DNA of 64,000 nt, taken from positions 124,001 through 188,000 of the forward strand of contig NZ_PZJX01000024.1 of assembly GCF_003034915.1 (NCBI RefSeq), written 5' to 3'. The position numbers were made by a program, and so were the translations under genes. This DNA is from Mesorhizobium helmanticense. Lineage in GTDB: Bacteria; Pseudomonadota; Alphaproteobacteria; Rhizobiales; Rhizobiaceae. Positions 9,023 to 16,565 of this stretch are shown here, one piece after another. The notes under the pieces were generated by a model, which did no database searches, was not told the DNA's origin, and saw only the letters and a list, made by a program, of their open reading frames with translations. The number at the start of each line of letters is the position of its first letter. Within the stretch, counting starts at the first letter, position 1.

Positions 9023-9787
9023 ATGCGTGAGTTGCCGCAAAGTCTGACGCCGCCGCACAACGGCGACGCAATCGAAACTGAAATTCAGCTTTCCCGTCGC
9101 TCGGTGTTGACCGGCGCCGGCGCCATGGCGCTGCTCGGCGTCGCCGGCTGCAGCCAGACGCTGGATCTGCCGTCGCTCCAGCTCGACGACACGGCCACCG
9201 GTTCGATCCGGCCCGTGCGCCCGAGCATCAGCGTCGACAAGAACATCACCAGCCCGGACGTCATGTATGCCGCGCTCACCGACGGCGGTTTCAACGTGCC
9301 GAAAGTGCCGTATCTCAAGGTCAAGCCGGAATTCCGCCGCCAGATCGTCGTCGATCCGACTGGCGAGGCGCCCGGTACCATCGTCGTCCATCTGGAGGAG
9401 CGGAAGCTCTATCTGGTGCAGCCCGGCGGTGACGCCATCCGCTATGGCGTCGGCATCGGCAAGGACGGCTTCCGCTGGTCCGGCCGCGCCAACATCCAGT
9501 ACGGCAAGGAATGGCCGGTCTGGACCCCGCCGCCGGAAATGATCGCCCGCAAGCCGGAACTGGTGAAGTGGCAAGGCGGTCAGCCCGGCGGCCTCGAAAA
9601 TCCGCTCGGCGCGCGTGCGCTTTACATCTATCAGGACGGCCGCGACACCGGCTATCGCATCCACGGCTCGCCGGAATGGTGGAGCATCGGCCAGGCGATG
9701 TCGTCGGGCTGCGTGCGCCTGATCAACCAGGACATCATCGACCTCTACAGCCGCGTATCGAAGAAGAACCCGGTCGTCGTCGTCTGA
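9023..9787 (+). CDS. L,D-transpeptidase (YkuD) lipoprotein
   Basis: A 254-residue envelope enzyme of the ErfK/YbiS/YcfS/YnhG class, which makes 3-3 peptidoglycan crosslinks or attaches proteins to the wall. The N-terminus has a twin-arginine-like SRRSVL (Arg25-Arg26), a hydrophobic stretch and a lipobox GVAGC, with Cys43 as the likely lipidated residue. The YkuD domain ends with the catalytic pattern HG at 214-215 and SSGCVRL with Cys230 as nucleophile. This gives a Tat- or Sec-exported, membrane-anchored transpeptidase. It is not obviously in an operon; the next gene starts 117 bp downstream. Confidence 0.92.
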   Translation: MRELPQSLTPPHNGDAIETEIQLSRRSVLTGAGAMALLGVAGCSQTLDLPSLQLDDTATGSIRPVRPSISVDKNITSPDVMYAALTDGGFNVPKVPYLKVKPEFRRQIVVDPTGEAPGTIVVHLEERKLYLVQPGGDAIRYGVGIGKDGFRWSGRANIQYGKEWPVWTPPPEMIARKPELVKWQGGQPGGLENPLGARALYIYQDGRDTGYRIHGSPEWWSIGQAMSSGCVRLINQDIIDLYSRVSKKNPVVVV

Positions 9788-9904
9788 TCCTGCGGCCGCG
9801 GCTGCGGCCGATCGGCTCTCCCCGTTGCGTGATCCCGCCCCGTTGCATGATCCAGCAAGACAGGCGAATGTGCCTGCGAGACCACTGCTGGGGAGAAACG
9901 AAGA

Positions 9905-11071
9905 ATGTCAGGAACGTTTGTGATCGCGCAGGGCGGCGGCCCGACCGCCGTCATCAACCAGACCATGGTTGGCGCCGCGCTCGAGATCCGCAAGCGGCAT
10001 CCCGGCGCCAAGGTCCTGGGTTCGATCCACGGCGTACGCGGGATTCGTGACGGCAACTATGCCGATCTCACCTCCATTCCCGAAGACCGGTTGCGGCTGA
10101 TCGCGGCGACGCCGAGCGCTGCCCTCGGCTCGACGCGCGACAAGCCGGACGCCGCCTATTGCGAAATCATCCTCAACGGCCTGAAGAAGGCCGGTGCCGA
10201 CGCCTTCATCTATATCGGCGGCAACGACACCTCGGGCACGCAGCAGATCCTGACCGATGCGGCCGGCGGCAAGATGGCTTTCGTCCATGCGCCGAAGACC
10301 ATCGACAACGATCTCGAGGAGAACGACCACACGCCGGGCTTCATCTCCGCGGCCGAGTTCGTCGCCGGCGCCTTTCTCTCCGTCGATCTCGATTTCCGCG
10401 CGCTGCCTGGCATCTATGTCGGCATCGTCATGGGCAGGCATGCCGGCTTTCTCACCGCGGCGGCGGCTGCCTGGCAGCTCGACCCCGACAGCGGCCCGCA
10501 TCTCGTCTATGTGCCGGAGCGCCCATTCTCGGCCGCCGCCTTCATCGACGACGTGCGCGCCACGCTCGACCGCCACAAGCGCTGCATCGTCGCCGTCTCC
10601 GAAGGCGTCAGCACCGCCGACGGCAAGGCGCTGGTCGAAAGCCTGGTGCCGCCGGAGAAGCTGGAGCGCGACGCGCATGGCAACGTCAAGCTTTCGGGCA
10701 GCGACCTGCCGGCAGCGCTCGAGCGTGCGCTGGCCGAGGGATTGCCGGGCAAGCGGGCGCGCGTCGACGCGCTCGGCTACATGCCGCGCGGCTATGTCGG
10801 CGCCATCAGTGCGGTGGACGCACAGGAAGCTTTCGATGCCGGCGCTTTCGCCGTCAAGGTGGCGGAAGAGGGCGGCGGCTCGGTGGCGCTGCAATATGAC
10901 GGCACGAAAACCGTGCTGAAGAAGGTGCCGTTGAAGAATGTCGCCGGCAAGACGCGCCACATGCCGGACGATTTCATGAAGCCTGAAGTCAACCAGCTTT
11001 CGGATGCGGGCATGGCCTATCTCAGACGGCTGGTCCCGGAAAAGTACAAGGTCGGGAAGCCGTTCGTCTGA
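9905..11071 (+). CDS. pfp: PPi-type 6-phosphofructokinase
   Basis: A 388-residue PFK-family enzyme converting fructose 6-phosphate to fructose 1,6-bisphosphate. Two positions point to pyrophosphate rather than ATP as donor: GGNDT at 105-109 in place of the ATP-type GGDGS, and PKTIDND at 130-136 with Lys where ATP enzymes have Gly. This is family knowledge applied to visible residues, so donor use is inferred. RBS GGGGAGAAACGAAG precedes the ATG. The stop codon overlaps a possible ATG of the next gene by one base (TGATG), suggesting translational coupling. Confidence 0.9.
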   Translation: MSGTFVIAQGGGPTAVINQTMVGAALEIRKRHPGAKVLGSIHGVRGIRDGNYADLTSIPEDRLRLIAATPSAALGSTRDKPDAAYCEIILNGLKKAGADAFIYIGGNDTSGTQQILTDAAGGKMAFVHAPKTIDNDLEENDHTPGFISAAEFVAGAFLSVDLDFRALPGIYVGIVMGRHAGFLTAAAAAWQLDPDSGPHLVYVPERPFSAAAFIDDVRATLDRHKRCIVAVSEGVSTADGKALVESLVPPEKLERDAHGNVKLSGSDLPAALERALAEGLPGKRARVDALGYMPRGYVGAISAVDAQEAFDAGAFAVKVAEEGGGSVALQYDGTKTVLKKVPLKNVAGKTRHMPDDFMKPEVNQLSDAGMAYLRRLVPEKYKVGKPFV

Positions 11072-11103
11072 TGCCGGCTTTTTCTGATGCCGGATCTTTC
11101 TTG

Positions 11104-11823
11104 ATGGATGACTGGTTCAGCAAGACGCAAGTCGACGCCGATACGACGATGCTCAGCGAGCCGTTCGTGCATGATTTCGTGCGCGCCAATATCTGGCATT
11201 TCAGCGGCCGCGACGCCGACCTGCTCGTCGACACCGGCATGGGCATCCAGCCGCTGGCGCCACGGATCGACACGCCTGATGGCAAGCCGCTCATCGTCGT
11301 CGCCACCCATATCCACCTCGACCATGTCGGCTCGCTGCACGAATTCCCGTTGCGGGCAGGGCCGAGGATGAGTGCCGCGGCGTTCGAAACCATGGATCCG
11401 GCCGTCACCTATGCCTACATGTTCCATGACCTCGAAGGCGCCGTCTCGAAATTGCCGGAGCCGGGCTGGAAAGCAGCCGACTACAGAATTCCGCCGGCGC
11501 CGCTGACACGCACCCTCGACGAGGGCTATGTGGTCGATCTCGGCGATCGGCAATTTCGCGTGCTGCATCTGCCCGGCCATTCTCCCGATTCGATCGCCCT
11601 GTTCGATGAGACGGACGGCCTGTTCTTTGCTGGCGACGCCATCTACGACGCCATGCTGATCGACGACCTGCCGGATTCCGACCGCGCCGCCTATCGCCGG
11701 ACGATGCAACGGCTGCTCGACCTGCCTGTCCGCATCGGCCATGGCGGCCACGGGCCAAGCTTCGATGGAAAGCGGATGCGCGAGCTGGCGTCGGCCTATC
11801 TCAGGCGAACGGACGATCTCTAG
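11104..11823 (+). CDS. Metallo-beta-lactamase-fold hydrolase
   Basis: A 239-residue cytoplasmic hydrolase with the dinuclear metal motif HIHLDH near residues 69-74, later metal ligands in LPGHSPDS and GDAIYD, and GHGGHGPSF near the end. Family members cleave thioesters, lactones or phosphodiesters, and the substrate here is unknown. I preferred the start at MDDWF, a typical start for this subgroup. The frame is also open from an ATG at 11071 that overlaps the pfp stop (TGATG), so an 11-residue longer, coupled product is possible. The pairing with pfp suggests a shared transcript but gives no function. Confidence 0.82.
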   Translation: MDDWFSKTQVDADTTMLSEPFVHDFVRANIWHFSGRDADLLVDTGMGIQPLAPRIDTPDGKPLIVVATHIHLDHVGSLHEFPLRAGPRMSAAAFETMDPAVTYAYMFHDLEGAVSKLPEPGWKAADYRIPPAPLTRTLDEGYVVDLGDRQFRVLHLPGHSPDSIALFDETDGLFFAGDAIYDAMLIDDLPDSDRAAYRRTMQRLLDLPVRIGHGGHGPSFDGKRMRELASAYLRRTDDL

Positions 11824-11922
11824 TGGTGAAAACCTGACGCTTGGTACCGGACGCGTAGGCAACCTCGTTTCGCGTAACGGTGGCTCATGCCATTCTGAAG
11901 AACAGGGGGGAGATTTTGCGGC

Positions 11923-12456
11923 ATGGCGAAGATCGTCTTCGGAATGAACCAGTCCCTGGACGGCTATGTCGACCACCTGGAATTGCCGCCGCCAGGTCCC
12001 GCGCTCTTTCGTCACTGGATAGAGCACGTGCGCCACCTGACCGGCAGTGTGTACGGTCGCCGCATGTACGAGGCCATGCGCTATTGGGACGAAGACCGTC
12101 CTGAGTGGAGTGCGGAGCGACACGAGTTCGCGGCGGCGTGGCGGCGCCAACCGAAGTGGGTCGTATCGCGCTCGTTGAAGTCGGTCGGCCCCAACGCCAC
12201 TCTTGTCCAGGATGACATCGAGGCGGTGGTCCGTGGCCTGAAGGCCCGGCTCGTCGGGGAGATTGCAGTTTCCGGACCAGACCTGGCGCGAAGCCTTACC
12301 GACCTTGGTCTTATCGATGAGTATCGACTCTACTTCCACCCAGTCGTGCTTGGTCGCGGCAAGCCATTCTTCGCCGGCCCCCGGCCGCCGCTCCGCCTTG
12401 TGGCCAGCGATTTAGTCGGCGAGGACGCGATCAGGTTGACGTACGTTCCTGCTTGA
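11923..12456 (+). CDS. RibD C-terminal/dihydrofolate reductase-fold protein
   Basis: A 177-residue NADPH-type reductase of the YyaP/RibD-C family. It starts KIVFGMNQSLDGY, the usual first strand and catalytic loop, has GRRMYEAMRYW in the first third and ends with VSGPDLARSL and HPVVLGRGKPFF, the family nucleotide-binding and active-site strands. These small proteins resemble the pyrimidine reductase half of riboflavin biosynthesis enzymes, but most have no assigned substrate. RBS GGGGGAG lies 9 nt before the ATG. Its codon choice and gap spacing suggest a single-gene unit. Confidence 0.85.
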   Translation: MAKIVFGMNQSLDGYVDHLELPPPGPALFRHWIEHVRHLTGSVYGRRMYEAMRYWDEDRPEWSAERHEFAAAWRRQPKWVVSRSLKSVGPNATLVQDDIEAVVRGLKARLVGEIAVSGPDLARSLTDLGLIDEYRLYFHPVVLGRGKPFFAGPRPPLRLVASDLVGEDAIRLTYVPA

Positions 12457-12751
12457 TTGCGCAACTCTCCGGACGGGCTGCGCCGACCCGTCGGGCCCGC
12501 ATTGGTCGGTTCTTGTTTCCACACGGTACGAAGTGTCAGACTTTCACCCATTGGCGCTTTCCGGATATTAAATCTTCGTAAGGTCGCCCTGAAACCCTAA
12601 TTCGGGCCGATCCGAGCCCTAGATGGTGGGCTGTCGATACGGTCCGCTGCCATGCCTGGCGAGACGGGCAACCGCGACCGTCGACACGCCGATGGCGATT
12701 CCTGGAGAACCGGTCGCGGCGCCAGATCCACTCTCGCCCGGACAAACGACC

Positions 12752-14290
12752 ATGTCAGACATTCTTCGCAGACATCGCGTCGCGGCCTTGCTGGGCGCTG
12801 CGCTGATCATATCCCCCTTCGTCATTTCTTTCGCCCAGAGTGCGAACAACATGGGCGCGAGCAACGCCGTTGCGACGACCCAGACACCTGTCGCCGGGAT
12901 AACAGCCCCTAACGGCTCGTTCGCTCCGATCGTGGCCGCTGACAAGCCGGCGGTGGTAACCGTTACCACGGTCATGAAGGCGCAGCCGGAGACGATGAGT
13001 GACGGCTCGCCTTTCAACGGCGGCTCGCCCTTCGACGACTATTTCCGCCAATTCTTCGGCGATCAGGGGATACCTGTCCCCAGGACGCCGCCACAGCAGG
13101 CGCAGCGCGCCGAGGCGCTCGGCTCCGGCTTCATCGTCGACGCCGACGGCACCATCGTCACCAACAATCACGTGATCGATGGCGCCACTTCGATCAAGGT
13201 GACGCTCGACGACGGCACCGAACTTCCCGCCCAACTGGTTGGTCGCGACGCCAAGAACGACCTCGCCGTCCTCAAGATCAAGGCCGGCAAGTCCCTGCCG
13301 ACCGTCAAATGGGGCGATTCCGACAGACTGATGCCGGGCGACCAGGTGCTGGCTTTCGGCAATCCGTTCGGCATTGGCACCACGGTCACGTCAGGCATCG
13401 TCTCGGCGCGCGGCCGCGACCTCAACAGCGGCCCGTTCGACGATTTTATCCAGATCGATGCGCCGATCAACCACGGCAATTCCGGCGGTCCGCTGGTCGA
13501 TGTCGCCGGCAATGTCGTCGGCATCAACACCGCGATCTATTCGCCGAATGGCGGCAGCGTCGGCGTCGGCTTCGCCATCCCGTCCGACCAGGCTGAAAAG
13601 GTCGTCGCCAAGCTGATGAAGGGCGGCTCCATTGAGTACGGCTATCTCGGCGTCCAGATCCAGCCGGTGACGCCGGATGTGGCGAGCGCTGTCGGCCTCG
13701 ACCATCCCGGCGGTGCGCTGGTTTCCGAGGTCAATGACGGATCACCTGCCGCCAGGGCGGGAATCGAGACCGGCGACGTCGTTACCAGCTTCGCCGGTCA
13801 CGACATAAAGGATCCCAAGGATCTGTCGCGTGCCGTCGCCGACGTTTCGCCCGGCGCCAAGGAAGAACTGAACGTCTGGCGCAAGGGCAAGAGCGTCGAG
13901 ATTTCCGTCGATGTCGGGCGCAATAGCGATGATGTGAAGACTGCCTCGGCCGATGACCATGGCGGCAAGTCGCCTGAGCAGGCCTTGCGCGTGAGTTCGC
14001 TCGGCCTGGGCCTGACCGACGTCACACCTGATGTTCGCGAGGAGTTGAACCTGGCAACCAACCAGCACGGCGCATTGGTCGAGCGCGTCAATCCGGACAA
14101 GGCAGCCTCGGCCGCGGGCATCCAGCCGGGCGACGTGATCGTCGGCATAGACCAGACCCCGGTGCGCAGCGCCAGGCAGGCAAACCAGGCGATCGCGCAG
14201 GCCGGCAGATCAGGCAAGAAATCCGTACTGCTGCTTGTCGATCGCGGCGACGCTCAAATCTTCGTCGCGGTGCCATTCGCCGCCGGTTGA
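12752..14290 (+). CDS. degP: Do-like periplasmic serine protease
   Basis: A 512-residue HtrA/DegP protease and chaperone that degrades or refolds misfolded envelope proteins. The N-terminal hydrophobic signal (AALLGAALIISPFVISFA) directs it to the periplasm. The trypsin-like domain has His140 (NNHVID), Asp170 (KNDLAV) and Ser244 (GNSGGP). PDZ1 (about 275-370, GYLGVQIQPV) and PDZ2 (about 400-510, PGDVIVGIDQTPV) follow. I chose the ATG giving a normal signal peptide; the frame stays open upstream but encodes no convincing sequence. A 295-bp gap upstream probably contains its own, possibly stress-responsive, promoter. Confidence 0.94.
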   Translation: MSDILRRHRVAALLGAALIISPFVISFAQSANNMGASNAVATTQTPVAGITAPNGSFAPIVAADKPAVVTVTTVMKAQPETMSDGSPFNGGSPFDDYFRQFFGDQGIPVPRTPPQQAQRAEALGSGFIVDADGTIVTNNHVIDGATSIKVTLDDGTELPAQLVGRDAKNDLAVLKIKAGKSLPTVKWGDSDRLMPGDQVLAFGNPFGIGTTVTSGIVSARGRDLNSGPFDDFIQIDAPINHGNSGGPLVDVAGNVVGINTAIYSPNGGSVGVGFAIPSDQAEKVVAKLMKGGSIEYGYLGVQIQPVTPDVASAVGLDHPGGALVSEVNDGSPAARAGIETGDVVTSFAGHDIKDPKDLSRAVADVSPGAKEELNVWRKGKSVEISVDVGRNSDDVKTASADDHGGKSPEQALRVSSLGLGLTDVTPDVREELNLATNQHGALVERVNPDKAASAAGIQPGDVIVGIDQTPVRSARQANQAIAQAGRSGKKSVLLLVDRGDAQIFVAVPFAAG

Positions 14291-14316
14291 GGGCTCCTGA
14301 GTTCGACAATAGTGGT

Positions 14317-14347
14317 GGCGAGCCCGTGCGATCGGCGCGGGCTCGCC
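14317..14347 (+). terminator. Hairpin after degP
   Basis: A perfect 10-bp stem (14317-14326 with 14338-14347) and 11-nt loop lie 27 nt past the degP stop. There is no long U-run, so it is either a weak terminator or a 3' stabiliser. Confidence 0.45.
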
Positions 14348-14454
14348 CCAAGCCCGTCAAGATTTCTGTTGCTCGTGGGAATATCTTCTAGAAGACTGCC
14401 GTCGGCTGACAAGCGGCCCGACACAACGGCCCGATTCAAGAACGGATACTCCCG

Positions 14455-15066
14455 ATGGTCACTCGTGGCTTCTTTTCCGGGCGAAAGCCTCCGACGGATA
14501 CAGATGCGCGTATCCCGCCTGGCCAATACCTGGAGCAAGGCTTTCCTGTCCTGTCGGCGGGGCCGACGCCACGTGTGCGCACCGACGATTGGTCGTTCAC
14601 GCTGAAGCACGGGCCGCGGCCGATCAAGAAATGGAGCTGGGCCGAATTCAACGCCTTGCCCATGAGCAAGATGACCCGCGACATCCATTGTGTCACTGCC
14701 TGGACCAAGTTCGACACGGCCTGGCAGGGCGTGCTGGTCGACGACATCCTGGCCGATGCCGGCATCGAACCGCCAACCGCCTTCACGCTGGCGCTGTCCT
14801 ACGACGGCTATACAACCAATGTGCCGACAAAGGATCTCACCGCCGGCAAGGCGATGGTGGCGCTGCTCTACGAAGGCAAGCCGATCACGGCGGACCATGG
14901 CGGCCCGGCGCGGCTGCTGGTTCCGCATCTCTATTTCTGGAAATCGGCCAAATGGGTGAACGGGTTGCAGTTCACCGAGCGCGACGAGCCCGGCTTCTGG
15001 GAATTGCGCGGCTACCACATCTATGGCGACCCGTGGCGCGAGCAGCGCTATACGGGCGACCCATGA
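14455..15066 (+). CDS. Sulfite-oxidase-like molybdopterin oxidoreductase (YuiH type)
   Basis: A 203-residue protein of the oxidoreductase molybdopterin-binding family. It has a short N-terminal extension and a core in which Cys79 of DIHCVTAW is the expected molybdenum ligand. The HGGPARLLVPHLYFWKSAKWV block is the typical Moco-contact region, and the protein ends near GYHIYGDPW. No signal peptide is visible, unlike exported MsrP, so it should act in the cytoplasm. It overlaps the next gene by 4 nt (ATGA), which implies that the flavin reductase delivers electrons to it. The natural substrate is unknown. Confidence 0.88.
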   Translation: MVTRGFFSGRKPPTDTDARIPPGQYLEQGFPVLSAGPTPRVRTDDWSFTLKHGPRPIKKWSWAEFNALPMSKMTRDIHCVTAWTKFDTAWQGVLVDDILADAGIEPPTAFTLALSYDGYTTNVPTKDLTAGKAMVALLYEGKPITADHGGPARLLVPHLYFWKSAKWVNGLQFTERDEPGFWELRGYHIYGDPWREQRYTGDP

Positions 15067-15809
15067 GCGAGGCAGCGGCGACACAGTCGCCCTGGCAGAC
15101 CGTCACCATCACCCGCATCGAAAAGCGCACGCCACGCGTCACCAGCTTTTTCCTGCAGCCGTCGCGGCCCTTCACCTATCGCGCCGGGCAGCATGTCGAC
15201 GTCAGGCTGACGGCGCCGGATGGTTATCAGGCGCGCCGCTCCTACTCCATCGCCTCGGCGCCGGATGCGGGCGAGACGATCGAACTGGCGATCGAAAGGC
15301 TCGACGACGGTGAAGTCTCGCCGTTCTTCCACGAGGTGGCGGCCGTCGGCGACGAGGTCGAGTTGCGCGGACCGCTCGGGGGGCACTTCGTCTGGTCCGA
15401 CAGCGACGGCGGGCCGCTCCTCCTGGTCGGTGGCGGGTCGGGCGTGGTGCCGCTGATGGCGATGATCCGCCATCGCGCCGCGCGCAAATCATTGGTGCCC
15501 GTGGCACTGGTATTTTCCGTGCGGATCTGGGACGAGGTCATCTTTCGCGACGAACTGATCGGCCTCAACGACCGCCAGGACGGATTCGATCTGGTGCTGA
15601 CGCTGACGCGCGAGCCGGCCCGGCGTCCGCAGGATTATGCACGGCGGGTCGACGTCCACATGATGGTGCAAACGATGATGCGGCTGCCCGAGCCGCCGGG
15701 GCTGGCCTTCGTCTGCGGTTCGAATGCCTTCGTGTCGAGCGCCGCCCAGGCGCTGATAGATGCCGGCGTCCCGGCAGGCCTCATCCGCACCGAACGCTAC
15801 GGTGTTTGA
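15063..15809 (+). CDS. FAD/NAD(P)-binding ferredoxin-reductase-like protein
   Basis: A 248-residue flavin oxidoreductase of the FNR family. An FAD-binding barrel contains RRSYSIAS (about 58-65), and the NAD(P) domain opens with GGGSGVVPLMAM (about 118-129) and closes with FVCGSNAFV. No iron-sulfur domain is present, so electrons would go straight from NAD(P)H via FAD to a partner. The ATG at 15063 overlaps the stop of the molybdopterin protein; a longer in-frame extension runs through that gene and is rejected. The pair probably forms a soluble NAD(P)H-dependent reductase or oxidase system analogous in logic to MsrPQ. Confidence 0.88.
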   Translation: MSEAAATQSPWQTVTITRIEKRTPRVTSFFLQPSRPFTYRAGQHVDVRLTAPDGYQARRSYSIASAPDAGETIELAIERLDDGEVSPFFHEVAAVGDEVELRGPLGGHFVWSDSDGGPLLLVGGGSGVVPLMAMIRHRAARKSLVPVALVFSVRIWDEVIFRDELIGLNDRQDGFDLVLTLTREPARRPQDYARRVDVHMMVQTMMRLPEPPGLAFVCGSNAFVSSAAQALIDAGVPAGLIRTERYGV

Positions 15810-15840
15810 GCAGGCGATCAGAGCGGTAACCGTACTTTCC

Positions 15841-16503
15841 TCACTGTGGGCTTGCGCGCTCGCCCTCCTCAAACGTGTCCTTCATTGCCCGCAGGATGAT
15901 GACGGCCGAGGCCGCGCCCGGATCCATATGGCCGAGCGATCGTTCTCCCAGCCTGGCCGCCCTGCCGCGCGCGGCGACCATCGACCGTGTCGAATTCGCC
16001 CCGGCTTCGGCGGCCTCCAATATGGCGTTCCACATTTCCGGACCTCCGGCAGCGCGGGCACGCGCATTGACCGCCGCTTCCGTCGCGGGGACCCAGGCAT
16101 CGAGCATCGTCTTGTCGCCGCGCTGGCCCTTGCCGCGCTCCTTGATGCCGATCGTCATCGCCTCGACGATCGCCGCCTGGTCGGCGGGCGACAGGCATTC
16201 CTCCTTTTTGAGGGCTTGCGCCGCCCTGCGGAACGCAGTCGCATAGAGTGGCCCAGTGGACGCGCCGACGGCATCGAGAAAGGCTGACGCGGCAACCGCG
16301 AAAACCTCCGACGGCAGCGTGTCGTCCAGGTTGAGCTTGGCCAGTTCGGCATTCACCGCCATGAAGCCGAGCGACATGGTGATGCCATGGTCGGCGTCGC
16401 CGATGGCGCCGTCCAGGTCCGAAAGGTGGTCCTTTCCCGCCTCGATCGCAATGGATATGCGATAGAACATCCTGCTCAGGCGTCGCGCCGCATTGTCCGA
16501 CAT
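15841..16503 (-). CDS. dhaL: Dihydroxyacetone kinase subunit DhaL, copy 1
   Basis: A 220-residue nucleotide-binding subunit of a Dha-type kinase. The Mg-ADP motif is at residues 31-39 (DGAIGDADHG, with Asp31, Asp36, Asp38 and His39), followed by GASTGPLYATAF and the GDKTMLDAWVP block. DhaL supplies the phosphoryl group to the ketose held on DhaK. RBS GGGAGGAAC precedes the ATG. It follows the regulator-DhaK fusion on the same strand with a 62-nt gap and is the natural partner of that fusion. No DhaM PTS protein is in the window, so the phosphate donor (ATP or PEP via PTS) is open. Confidence 0.92.
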   Translation of the reverse strand: MSDNAARRLSRMFYRISIAIEAGKDHLSDLDGAIGDADHGITMSLGFMAVNAELAKLNLDDTLPSEVFAVAASAFLDAVGASTGPLYATAFRRAAQALKKEECLSPADQAAIVEAMTIGIKERGKGQRGDKTMLDAWVPATEAAVNARARAAGGPEMWNAILEAAEAGANSTRSMVAARGRAARLGERSLGHMDPGAASAVIILRAMKDTFEEGERASPQ

Positions 16504-16565
16504 GATGTTCCTCCCAGTTCCAGCAGGATGCAGCCCCGTCTTTACGGGACGCCCGTCTTTTGTCC

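Noticed and set aside
14589..15062. In-frame N-terminal extension of the flavin reductase through the molybdopterin gene
   Set aside because: The extension lies in a second frame of a confirmed gene and is Arg-rich; the ATG at 15063 with its overlap is the real start.
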